A stretch of DNA of 64,000 nucleotides from Lachnospiraceae bacterium (GTDB taxonomy: Bacteria; Bacillota_A; Clostridia; Lachnospirales; Lachnospiraceae): positions 1-64,000 of the forward strand of contig JAIKXV010000113.1 in NCBI GenBank assembly GCA_024683935.1, written 5' to 3'. A model generated the notes under the pieces. It searched no databases, was not told where the DNA came from, and saw only the letters and a list, made by a program, of their open reading frames with translations. Below, piece after piece: positions 9,459 to 16,743 of the stretch (position 1 is the stretch's first letter; each line of letters begins with the position of its first letter). The position numbers and the translations under genes were made by a program.

Positions 9459-9994
9459 TAATTCTCTTCGTGCACCTCAAAGAAGGACTGAGGATGAGCA
9501 CATACAGGGCAGGCTGCGGGAGCCTTTGTGCCAACTACGATATGTCCGCAGTTGCGGCACTCCCAAACCTTTACTTCGCTCTTCTCGAATACCTGTTTTG
9601 TCTCGACATTCTGAAGGAGCTTTCTGTATCTCTCCTCGTGCATCTTCTCAACGGCGGCAACCCCTCTGAATTTTGCAGCAAGTGCGGTGAACCCCTCTTC
9701 CTCCGCTTCCTTTGCCATACGCTCATACATATCGGTCCACTCGAAGTTCTCACCGTCAGCGGCAGCCTTCAGGTTTTCCGGTGTATCTCCCAGCATACCC
9801 AGCTCCTTGAACCAGAGCTTGGCATGTTCTTTTTCATTTTCCGCGGTCTTTAAGAACATAGCCGCGATCTGCTCGTATCCGGCTTTTTTTGCAACGGATG
9901 CGAAGTATGTGTACTTGTTCCTTGCCTGAGATTCTCCTGCGAAAGCTTCAAGGAGATTCTTCTCTGTCTTTGTTCCTGCATAAGGGTTTGCCAT
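9455..9994 (-). CDS. rbr: Rubrerythrin
   Basis: Non-haem diiron peroxidase that detoxifies hydrogen peroxide in anaerobes. 179 residues: an N-terminal ferritin-like four-helix domain ([19 protein letters not shown] and [14 protein letters not shown] give the ExxH-type iron ligands; a second pair is in [15 protein letters not shown]), then a C-terminal rubredoxin-like domain with two CxxC knuckles (CRNCGH and CPVCAH) binding one iron. Length and order match classical rubrerythrin. Start has AAAGGAGGA upstream. Transcribed from its own promoter at 10058-10086 with a hairpin at the mRNA 5' end. Confidence 0.96.
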   Translation of the reverse strand: MANPYAGTKTEKNLLEAFAGESQARNKYTYFASVAKKAGYEQIAAMFLKTAENEKEHAKLWFKELGMLGDTPENLKAAADGENFEWTDMYERMAKEAEEEGFTALAAKFRGVAAVEKMHEERYRKLLQNVETKQVFEKSEVKVWECRNCGHIVVGTKAPAACPVCAHPQSFFEVHEENY

Positions 9995-10026
9995 TTTGTG
10001 TCCTCCTTTGTAATAAGTATTTTTTT

Positions 10027-10046
10027 GCCGGGAAAAATATCCCGGC
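10027..10046 (-). other. 5'-terminal hairpin in the rubrerythrin leader
   Basis: Perfect 6-bp stem GCCGGG / CCCGGC with loop ATATTTTT. It starts about 10 bases after the predicted transcription start and is followed by AAAAAAA rather than T, so it is not a terminator on either strand. A hairpin this close to the 5' end would be expected to protect the mRNA; that role is inference. Confidence 0.6.
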
Positions 10047-10057
10047 GAAGTACTGAC

Positions 10058-10086
10058 AGTATAACACTTTTATCGTGATTTGTCTT
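10058..10086 (-). promoter_or_regulatory. Promoter of rubrerythrin
   Basis: Minus-strand AAGACA (10081-10086), 17-base spacer, TATACT (10058-10063), lying across the 3' end of the upstream kinase gene. Confidence 0.65.
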
Positions 10087-11524
10087 TATTAATTACTTCT
10101 TCAAAAACCGGCGGATCATAATCATAACCAATGCCTATGCTGCCCTCCTTTACCACCACCGTGGCAGCATGATCCGCAGCCGCTTTCAGGCTCATCTTTA
10201 TAAGCGAAGCCCCATCCTCGCCCTCTTTTTTCCCGTTGATATAGGCCGTGAGGAAGGCACCGATAAAGGAATCTCCGGCACCGAGAGCGTCGGTTGCCGC
10301 GACCTTTTTTACCTCATGGACATAGTAGTTTTCTCCGTCAAAAGCTATGATGGGGTCACAGCCCCTGGTTCCTATGGCTGTCCGGCAGCCCTTTTCCACG
10401 CATCTTTTCAGAACCCTTTTGATCTCGTTTTCTTCTAAATGGCTGCAGGAAAAGAATCCGTACTTTATATGCGGAGAGATCTCATCAATATCATCATCCG
10501 TAAAGGCGGAATGGAAATCATAGCAGATATCTATGCCATCCTTTTCATGAAGCCGCTTTATGGTTTCCGGAGACACATCCGCCACCCGGCCCATTGTGAC
10601 AACATCAAAGCTCTTCACGTATTCCATTTCTTCCGGCGTAAAGCGCACCGGATACAGATCTGTCACTCCCTCTTTATTCCAGTCGAGGAAGATCCTGTCA
10701 CCGTCCTCCTTTAATACCACCAGGCTGTAACCGCTGGAGCCCTTTTCATGGCGGCATCTGGAGATATCCACCTTTAATTCCTTCAGGGTTTCTTCCAGCA
10801 GCTCTCCCGCCAGATCATTTCCGAAAACTCCGAGGAACCCCGCCTCTGCATTTAAGAGCGCGGCGTTGCAGACCACATTGAATTCGTTCCCTCCGGGATA
10901 CATCCTTTTCTTTTCCGGATAAATATCCATCGTGGCAACTCCGGTTCCCAGTATACGCACCTTTTTCCGGGGTTTCTCTCCCTTTTCCTTCCAGAAGTCC
11001 ACCGGCTCATAGTCCTGAAGCGATGCAAGATAGCCCTTTTCACTTAGTTTTTCCTGAATGATATCTAAAAGCGCTTCGGAATTTGCACTGACAGTATGAT
11101 AATGATAGCCGTCGGTGATATTTTTTAAGAGGCTGGATCTCCCGCTTTCTATATCAGACATAAAGCGGTCTATGTCCGTGCGGTTTGCGATATCAAGCCC
11201 GGCTTTTACGGTACCGTATACCTTGTGATAAACAAAGACATCCTGCACGGTTCCTCCGAGATCGGTAATAAGCTTCAGCTCGTCCCTGACCTCTTCGTCG
11301 CTGTGCTGCACTTTGAATACCCGGGTGGCGCTTTTTCTCTGCTTCAGGACATATCCGTTGGTAGTGGACTCTATCTCATGGCGTTCCGCCCTGAGCAATG
11401 CTATGTCCTGGACTATGACCTGACGGCTCACCTTGAAATGCTTTGCCAGGCTGTTGCCGGAAAGCGGTTCCCTGGCGGTTTCCAGGAGTTCTATTATTTT
11501 TTTCAGTCTGCTGTTTTTTTCCAT
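10070..11524 (-). CDS. NiaR-like repressor (HTH + 3H domain) fused to a PfkB-family sugar kinase
   Basis: 484-residue two-part protein. Residues 1-60 are a winged helix very like Bacillus YrxA/NiaR (VSRQVIVQDIALLRAE, then TNGYVL). Residues 70-165 are a 3H domain with its metal/ligand histidines at H74, H100, H141 and H143 (VYHKVYG, DGYHYHTV). Residues ~189-470 are a ribokinase/PfkB kinase with the GGNEFN sugar loop at 211-216 and ATP/catalytic ATDALGAGDSF with base D418; the fold details recall fructosamine kinases (FrlD). NiaR represses NAD-precursor genes when nicotinate is bound. Last gene of the cysteine hydrolase-ECF operon. No Shine-Dalgarno is visible before its ATG; a dispersed-repeat copy lies there. 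Substrate unknown. Confidence 0.88.
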   Translation of the reverse strand: MEKNSRLKKIIELLETAREPLSGNSLAKHFKVSRQVIVQDIALLRAERHEIESTTNGYVLKQRKSATRVFKVQHSDEEVRDELKLITDLGGTVQDVFVYHKVYGTVKAGLDIANRTDIDRFMSDIESGRSSLLKNITDGYHYHTVSANSEALLDIIQEKLSEKGYLASLQDYEPVDFWKEKGEKPRKKVRILGTGVATMDIYPEKKRMYPGGNEFNVVCNAALLNAEAGFLGVFGNDLAGELLEETLKELKVDISRCRHEKGSSGYSLVVLKEDGDRIFLDWNKEGVTDLYPVRFTPEEMEYVKSFDVVTMGRVADVSPETIKRLHEKDGIDICYDFHSAFTDDDIDEISPHIKYGFFSCSHLEENEIKRVLKRCVEKGCRTAIGTRGCDPIIAFDGENYYVHEVKKVAATDALGAGDSFIGAFLTAYINGKKEGEDGASLIKMSLKAAADHAATVVVKEGSIGIGYDYDPPVFEEVINKDKSR

Positions 11525-11527
11525 ATT

Positions 11528-11557
11528 ATGATGACAAAAGGCTGCTCAGGATGACAG
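11528..11557 (+). repeat. Dispersed intergenic repeat, copy 4, overlapping a gene end
   Basis: ATGATGACAAAAGGCTGCTC then AGGATGACAG. Read on the minus strand it encodes the last two residues and the TGA stop of the ECF ATPase gene (stop at 11546-11548). Confidence 0.7.
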
Positions 11558-13180
11558 TTTTTCACGAAGCGAAATAAGGTAGGGTTTCTGAAGCCTCGCT
11601 TCTTTTAAGACCTCATCCTCCGAAAATACCTTTTCCGCACTGCCCTCGGACAGGATCCTGCCGTGGGCCATCACGATAACCCTTTCAAAATATTCTTCCA
11701 CAAAATCCATATCGTGGAGTATGGCTATCACCAGCTTTCCTCTTGATGAAAGCTCCTTAATCATTTCACCTATGAGGCGTCTTCCCTCATAATCCTGTGC
11801 GATGGTGGGCTCATCCAGTATGATCACATCCGTATCCATGGCGACCACTGAAGCAATGGCTGTCATCTTTCTCTCATGGAGCTCCAGATCGTATGGATTT
11901 ACATCCTCTCTGCCCTTTAATCCCATGAGCTCCAGGGCTTTCAGGGATTCTTCCTTCGCCTTGTCCTCGCTCATGCCGATATTAAGCGGTCCGAACATCG
12001 TCTCATCCAGGACCCTGTATTTGAATATCTGGTCATCCGGATTCTGGAAAACATATCCCACCTTGTCTGCCAGCATGGCAACGGTCTTGCCCGAGATATC
12101 CTCATTCCTGAAGAGGATCCTGCCCCCTATAGGCTTTAATAGTCCTTTAAGCAGTCTGACCAGGGTAGTCTTCCCTGCACCGTTCTGACCGATAATGGCT
12201 GTGGGGCGGTTATCCAGCCCGAGTACAAGCTTCTTAAATATATCCGTGCCTTCGGTGTAATAAAAGTCCACATCCTCCATGCGGAAGATATCCTCGCTTT
12301 TTTCGCTAATATTAGCGGGCTTCGTCTGCATTTCCGGCTGTACTCCCTTTTCCCGGAAAAGCTTCTCCGTATCCTCCAGCGTCACGGGACAGGTGCCGTC
12401 AGGCAGCGACAGTCCGTATTCCCGGCTGATCCTCACATATGCCGGAGGCTGTACTCCGTAGGTTTCCAGATCGTCCCTTGAAAAGATCTTTTCCGGAGTG
12501 TCGATATCCACGACCCGGCCCTCGTGCATCAGGATTATCCGGTCGCAGTACCTGGCCAGCTTTTCCAGCTTCTGCTCTATCATTATGATGGTGATGCCTG
12601 TATCCGTAAGGTCATCCACCACCCGGAAAACCTCCTCCGTCCCCTGGGGATCCAGCTGGGATGTGGGTTCGTCCAGTATAATGATGTCGGGCTCCATGCA
12701 GAGGATGCTCGCTATGGCTACTCTCTGCATCTGTCCGCCGGAGAGTTCAAAGGGATTCCTGTCCCTGTATTCCCATATCTCAAGCCTTTTCAGAACCTCC
12801 CGGACCTTTTCCTTTATCACCGCCGGATCGGTTCCTAAGTTCTGCAGCCCGTAGGCCACCTCGTTAAAAACAGTTTCCGCAGCCCCGGACAGCTGATTAA
12901 AGGGATTCTGGAAGATAAGTCCCACGTTTTCGCACATCTCTTCCACGGGAGTTTCCTCCACCGTAACGCCCTTTACTTCCACCCTGCCGCCGTAGGCTCC
13001 GTTATAGAATCTTGGCACCAGTCCGTTTACCGCCTGTCCGAGGGTGCTTTTCCCGGCGCCGTTCCGGCCTGCGATACCTATGAATTCTCCCTTTTCTATC
13101 TCAATGGAAACATCATTCAAAGCGAGCTTCTCTGTTTTCGGGTACCTGTATTTCAGGTGGTCGATCTTTATGATTGCCAT
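11546..13180 (-). CDS. ECF transporter ATPase with two fused ABC domains (EcfA1-EcfA2 type)
   Basis: Energises uptake of a small nutrient by an ECF transporter. 544 residues. First ABC domain: Walker A GIAGRNGAGKST, signature ELSGGQMQR, Walker B IIILDEPTSQLD. Second domain from ~residue 290: Walker A IGQNGAGKTT, Walker B VIILDEPTIAQD, but its signature is replaced by LELHERKMTAIA, a change I associate with the second half of such fused ECF ATPases. The start is placed at the ATG 13178-13180 with GGAGGG 7 bases upstream rather than the upstream TTG. It overlaps the T component by 13 bases. The stop codon comes from a repeat copy. Confidence 0.93.
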   Translation of the reverse strand: MAIIKIDHLKYRYPKTEKLALNDVSIEIEKGEFIGIAGRNGAGKSTLGQAVNGLVPRFYNGAYGGRVEVKGVTVEETPVEEMCENVGLIFQNPFNQLSGAAETVFNEVAYGLQNLGTDPAVIKEKVREVLKRLEIWEYRDRNPFELSGGQMQRVAIASILCMEPDIIILDEPTSQLDPQGTEEVFRVVDDLTDTGITIIMIEQKLEKLARYCDRIILMHEGRVVDIDTPEKIFSRDDLETYGVQPPAYVRISREYGLSLPDGTCPVTLEDTEKLFREKGVQPEMQTKPANISEKSEDIFRMEDVDFYYTEGTDIFKKLVLGLDNRPTAIIGQNGAGKTTLVRLLKGLLKPIGGRILFRNEDISGKTVAMLADKVGYVFQNPDDQIFKYRVLDETMFGPLNIGMSEDKAKEESLKALELMGLKGREDVNPYDLELHERKMTAIASVVAMDTDVIILDEPTIAQDYEGRRLIGEMIKELSSRGKLVIAILHDMDFVEEYFERVIVMAHGRILSEGSAEKVFSEDEVLKEARLQKPYLISLREKLSS

Positions 13181-13944
13181 GTCAGTACCCTCCAAATGAT
13201 AACGAGAATTATCATGATCACCAGCACAAGGCTCACGACGGTATCCGCCGGATTCTTCTGCCTTTCACTGATATAGCTTCTCTTATTCTTTCTGCCGAAT
13301 CCCCTGACCTCCAGTGCTATCGCTCTCTCCCTGGTATTTATGAGGGCGCTCATCACCACCGGGGAAATAAGGGGAAGAAATGCCTTTATCCTGGTAAGCA
13401 CGGACCCTTCCGTTTCCATTCCCCGGCTTCTCTGGGCGTCCACTATGGTGTCCTTTGTTTTCATCATCTGGGGAACTATCTGGAATACGGAATTAATCAC
13501 ATATCCGAACTTGGGCGAGAAACCTTTTTTCTCCATTTCCTCCACCAGATCCTGGGGAGAGGTGGTGAGGACAAAGACCGCAAAGGAAAGCAGCATATTT
13601 ATGATATTCAGCGCTATCCTCAGGGCGTACAGCATTCCCTCTCTGTAAAAGGTCAGAACCCAGATCGAAAATATGGGATTTTCATTCTTGTGATAAAAAA
13701 GACCCTGGATAAGAAAGATCACTATTATCAGGGTAAATGAAAAGGCAACAAGAGGCAGGGCATGCTTAAATACCCTGCCTGTGATAAGCAGTATGAGGCT
13801 CATGGCTATAACAAGGGGGAAAAGGAAAAGCTTTCCCCCTATAAGCGGGATAAGTATGGCGGCAAGAACATATAAAAGCTTCGTAAAGGGATGAAGTCTG
13901 TTCAGCCACGTTCCCTTATCCTTATAGAGACTTAGTCCGCTCAT
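13168..13944 (-). CDS. ecfT: ECF transporter transmembrane (T) component
   Basis: Membrane coupling subunit of an ECF transporter. 258 residues with about five hydrophobic segments and the two coupling-helix signatures of EcfT, AQRSRGM and ALEVRGFG (the paired A-R-G motifs that contact the ATPases). Start ATG directly follows the stop of the S-component gene, and the 3' end overlaps the ATPase gene. With a dedicated T, A and S set, this is a group I-like (self-contained) ECF system rather than one sharing a housekeeping ECF module. Confidence 0.93.
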   Translation of the reverse strand: MSGLSLYKDKGTWLNRLHPFTKLLYVLAAILIPLIGGKLFLFPLVIAMSLILLITGRVFKHALPLVAFSFTLIIVIFLIQGLFYHKNENPIFSIWVLTFYREGMLYALRIALNIINMLLSFAVFVLTTSPQDLVEEMEKKGFSPKFGYVINSVFQIVPQMMKTKDTIVDAQRSRGMETEGSVLTRIKAFLPLISPVVMSALINTRERAIALEVRGFGRKNKRSYISERQKNPADTVVSLVLVIMIILVIIWRVLTWQS

Positions 13945-14547
13945 TTAATCCAGTCTTTCTATCTTCGCATTTACATCATAGAGAGATGTGAGTTTCTCAG
14001 GCAGTCCTTTAAGGATAAGGAATGCGATGATTACCGTAAGGATCTTGTCCGGCACGTCAACTACCAGCTCATCCAGGAAGGAGCCGATAACTACCGGCAT
14101 TCCGTTCGCCTGGGTGATGGCGAAAAGTGCGTCGCCCCATACATTTCCTGTAGTTCCGCCCCAGAACATTACATTTAAGGGCGTGGAAATGATAACCGCT
14201 GCAAGACCTCCGGCAAGGGCGCATACAAAGGACTTCGGGAAGGTTTCCATGAAACCGAGCCTGGCAGTAACGCCTACCGCGATACCGATGCCGAGACTTG
14301 TAAGGGCATATACGAGGGAAATATTATCTCCCGTGGTAAGGCCGTAGATGATATTGTTGATCGCGCCGCAGATACCGCCGATGATGGGTCCGCCGAGACA
14401 GGCGCCGATGCAGGTACCGATACAGTCGAGCCAGAGGGGAAGCTTTAAGAACTGTGCAAAAAGCTTACCGAGATAATTGATACCGATACATGCGGGTATC
14501 AGAACTATAGTTGCTGCATTGAGTTTTGTTTTGAAGATGTTTCCCAT
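13945..14547 (-). CDS. ECF transporter substrate-binding (S) component, substrate unknown
   Basis: Membrane protein of about 200 residues with six predicted segments (for example LNAATIVLIPACIGINYL, the glycine-rich IGACLGGPIIGGICGAINNI and ILTVIIAFLILKGLP). The start is the ATG at 14545-14547 because AAGGAGAGAGG lies just before it; the longer frame would overlap the upstream gene without a ribosome site. S components determine substrate and are too divergent to assign by eye. Its operon partners, a cysteine hydrolase and a NiaR-PfkB fusion, suggest an amide- or riboside-type vitamin precursor; this is inference. Confidence 0.88.
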   Translation of the reverse strand: MGNIFKTKLNAATIVLIPACIGINYLGKLFAQFLKLPLWLDCIGTCIGACLGGPIIGGICGAINNIIYGLTTGDNISLVYALTSLGIGIAVGVTARLGFMETFPKSFVCALAGGLAAVIISTPLNVMFWGGTTGNVWGDALFAITQANGMPVVIGSFLDELVVDVPDKILTVIIAFLILKGLPEKLTSLYDVNAKIERLD

Positions 14548-14566
14548 GATCCTCTCTCCTTTTTTG

Positions 14567-15136
14567 TTATCTTTGATCATTTTCTGTTTCTGACAGATAC
14601 TCTTCGCTGCTCATTATCCTTACCTGGACAGGCTCCAGACCGCCAAGCACGGTTTCTGCCGCCTTCTCCGTTTCGCTGTCTATACCTGCCACACAGTCCT
14701 TCATATAGAGAACAGGTATACCCTCGTCTATGAGCGATACTGCGGTAAAAAGAACACAGCACTCCGCGACCACTCCGGTAAGAAGGACTCTTTCCGCTCT
14801 GCGGGCTGCTTCCCTCACCTCCGGTATCGCAAAGGATGAATACAGGGACTTGGAGTACAGCGGATATTTCCGAATCTCATCCGAGAAAATATCCATCATG
14901 CCGTTTGCATGCGGATCGGCATTGATCTCACTGTTTACACGGTTATATTCCTTCCATGTACCCTGCGCCCCGTCATCAGACAGGAACCTTGTAAATATCA
15001 CGTCCAGAGAACCGGCTCTTTCGCATATAAGCTTTTTTATACGCTCTGCTGCAGCCGCTGCTCCGGGACAGCACCAGGCTCCGTCCTCACCATATACGTT
15101 CTGCATATCTATTACCAGCAGAAGATCTTTTTTCAT
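14567..15136 (-). CDS. Isochorismatase-family cysteine hydrolase
   Basis: 189 residues. The family triad is complete: D10 in VIDMQNVY, K96 in YPLYSKSLYSSF and nucleophile C127 in GVVAECCVLFTA. Enzymes of this fold hydrolyse amides such as nicotinamide, N-carbamoyl compounds or ureidomalonate-like substrates. The metal-binding DxH...H motif of true nicotinamidases (PncA) is not visible; the equivalent stretch reads FTRFLSDDGAQGTWKEY, which resembles other clostridial cysteine hydrolases. First gene of the five-gene operon and followed by the S component, so it may act on the imported compound. Confidence 0.88.
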   Translation of the reverse strand: MKKDLLLVIDMQNVYGEDGAWCCPGAAAAAERIKKLICERAGSLDVIFTRFLSDDGAQGTWKEYNRVNSEINADPHANGMMDIFSDEIRKYPLYSKSLYSSFAIPEVREAARRAERVLLTGVVAECCVLFTAVSLIDEGIPVLYMKDCVAGIDSETEKAAETVLGGLEPVQVRIMSSEEYLSETENDQR

Positions 15137-15170
15137 ATAAGGTTTATACCGTTCCCTTCACATTTTACCT

Positions 15171-15187
15171 GCATCTCAGGGTGACAA
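15171..15187 (+). repeat. Fragment of the dispersed repeat
   Basis: GCATCTCAGGGTGACAA matches only the right half (CTCAGGATGACA) with one change. It lies in the leader of the ECF operon. Confidence 0.4.
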
Positions 15188-15188
15188 G

Positions 15189-15196
15189 ACAGCTGT
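15189..15196 (-). promoter_or_regulatory. Candidate operator in the ECF operon leader
   Basis: Perfect 8-bp palindrome ACAGCTGT inside TTTACAGCTGTCTTGTCA, about 15 bases downstream of the -10 box, where a repressor would block transcription. It could be the binding site of the NiaR-like domain encoded by this operon, but I cannot match it to a NiaR consensus from memory. Confidence 0.35.
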
Positions 15197-15209
15197 AAAG
15201 ATACTGCCT

Positions 15210-15238
15210 ATTGTACATGGTGAAAATGTATTCGTCAA
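15210..15238 (-). promoter_or_regulatory. Promoter of the cysteine hydrolase-ECF-kinase operon
   Basis: Minus-strand TTGACG (15233-15238), 17-base spacer, TACAAT (15210-15215). The predicted leader is about 65 bases. Confidence 0.75.
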
Positions 15239-15256
15239 TGGGTTTTTTAATGCTTT

Positions 15257-15286
15257 TTTACATGACGGCAGATGGTGTGATATTAT
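15257..15286 (+). promoter_or_regulatory. Promoter of the aspartate aminotransferase gene
   Basis: TTTACA (15257-15262), 18-base spacer, TATTAT (15281-15286). Divergent from the ECF operon promoter; the two -35 boxes are 18 bases apart. Confidence 0.6.
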
Positions 15287-15290
15287 AATA

Positions 15291-15321
15291 AAGATTCTTC
15301 GCTATATGTCATGATGACAGG
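15291..15321 (+). repeat. Dispersed intergenic repeat, diverged copy
   Basis: AAGATTCTTCGCTATATGTC then ATGATGACAGG. Ends match the family while the centre has diverged. In the leader of the aminotransferase gene. Confidence 0.55.
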
Positions 15322-15367
15322 AGCAGGAAGGATTCCATTAGCCGGAATGATTATTTAGGAGGGAATT

Positions 15368-16654
15368 ATGAAATCATATCTTGAAATGACCAAAGAAGAA
15401 CTCGCTGCCGAGATAGAAAATCTCCGCACGGAATACAGAAAGTACCAGGGAATGGAGCTGAAGCTGGATATGAGCCGCGGAAAACCCTGTCTCGATCAGC
15501 TGGATCTCTCCATGGGCATGATGGACGCCCTGAATTCCCATGCAGATCTTTCCTGTGCAGACGGCACCGACTGCCGGAATTACGGTACCCTGACGGGAAT
15601 ACGTGAAGCCCGGGTTCTTATCGGGGATATGATGGAGAATAATCCCGACAATATACTGATCTACGGCAATTCATCCCTGAACGTGATGTATGACCAGATT
15701 TCCCGTTCCTACACCCACGGAGTTATGGGCAATACCCCCTGGTGCAAGCTGGATAAGGTTAAGTGGCTCTGCCCTGTTCCGGGATATGACAGACATTTCA
15801 GCATCACCGAATATTTCGGTATAGAGATGCTGCCGGTTCCGATGACTCCCACCGGTCCTGATATGAATATAGTAGAAAAGATGGTAGCCGGGGATAAGGC
15901 CATAAAGGGTATCTGGTGTGTTCCCAAGTACTCCAACCCCCAGGGCTATTCCTACAATGATGAGACCGTGCGCCGTTTTGCAAGGCTGAAGCCCGCCGCA
16001 AGGGACTTCAGAATTTACTGGGACAATGCTTACGGCATCCACCATCTCTATGACGATCATCAGGATTACCTTATAGAGATACTGGCTGAATGTAAGAGAG
16101 CCGGAAATCCGGATCTGGTATATAAATTCTCATCCACTTCCAAGGTCACCTTCCCGGGCAGCGGTCTCGCTGCCATAGCGACCAGCGCCAATAACCTGGA
16201 GGACATCAAGGCCCAGCTTAAAAACCAGACCATAGGCCATGACAAGGTGAACCAGCTGAGACATGTCCGCTTCTTTAAGGACATACACGGCATGACCGAA
16301 CATATGAGACGCCACGCGGATGTACTGAGACCCAAATTCGAATCGGTTGAGAATATCTTTGAAGAGAATCTGGGAGGACTTGGCATCGCAGAATGGACGA
16401 AGCCGAACGGCGGATATTTCATAAGCTTCGATGGAATAAAGGGAAGTGCAAAGCTTATTGTAGACAGAGCCATGAAGGCAGGCATAAAGCTTACCCCCGC
16501 AGGTTCCACCTGGCCGTACCACAACGACCCGGAGGACAAGAACATCCGCATAGCTCCCACTTATCCCACTCTGGAGGATCTCTCCACGGCGGCAAGGCTC
16601 TTCACGGTATGCGTAAGGCTTGTCAGTGCGGAACTGCTGTACGAGGCGGAATAA
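15368..16654 (+). CDS. Aspartate aminotransferase, MocR-like class If
   Basis: Pyridoxal phosphate enzyme that interconverts aspartate and oxaloacetate with glutamate. 428 residues; N-terminal helix MKSYLEMTKEELAAEIENL, then LDMSRGKPCLDQLDLS, CVPKYSNPQGYSYN, the YWDNAYGIHHLY cofactor-ring aspartate and the Schiff-base lysine in FSSTSKVTFPGSG, followed by IRIAPTYPTLEDL near the end. This sequence type is the class If group, distinct from AspC/AspB. Start ATG has AGGAGGGAATT. Monocistronic between its promoter and a terminator. Confidence 0.93.
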   Translation: MKSYLEMTKEELAAEIENLRTEYRKYQGMELKLDMSRGKPCLDQLDLSMGMMDALNSHADLSCADGTDCRNYGTLTGIREARVLIGDMMENNPDNILIYGNSSLNVMYDQISRSYTHGVMGNTPWCKLDKVKWLCPVPGYDRHFSITEYFGIEMLPVPMTPTGPDMNIVEKMVAGDKAIKGIWCVPKYSNPQGYSYNDETVRRFARLKPAARDFRIYWDNAYGIHHLYDDHQDYLIEILAECKRAGNPDLVYKFSSTSKVTFPGSGLAAIATSANNLEDIKAQLKNQTIGHDKVNQLRHVRFFKDIHGMTEHMRRHADVLRPKFESVENIFEENLGGLGIAEWTKPNGGYFISFDGIKGSAKLIVDRAMKAGIKLTPAGSTWPYHNDPEDKNIRIAPTYPTLEDLSTAARLFTVCVRLVSAELLYEAE

Positions 16655-16684
16655 ACGTTTCCGATCATCAGTATTGAAATTAAA

Positions 16685-16725
16685 AGAAGGATCTTCTCTT
16701 TATCGGGGAAGATCCTTCGGATTTT
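16685..16725 (+). terminator. Terminator of the aminotransferase gene, built from repeat sequence
   Basis: Perfect 11-bp stem GAAGGATCTTC / GAAGATCCTTC (16686-16719) with an 11-base loop, followed by GGATTTTAT. Its right arm plus ATGATGACA 16 bases on resembles the dispersed repeat, so the terminator may have arisen from two inverted repeat halves. It could also work from the opposite strand, where another gene ends. Confidence 0.7.
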
Positions 16726-16743
16726 ATGATGACAAAATAATTA

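Noticed and set aside
10027..10046. Hairpin before rubrerythrin as a terminator
   Set aside because: No T-tract on either strand and it falls at the predicted mRNA 5' end.
14567..15136. Calling the cysteine hydrolase a nicotinamidase (pncA)
   Set aside because: The operon invites it, but the metal-binding DxH motif of PncA is not visible; only the shared catalytic triad is.
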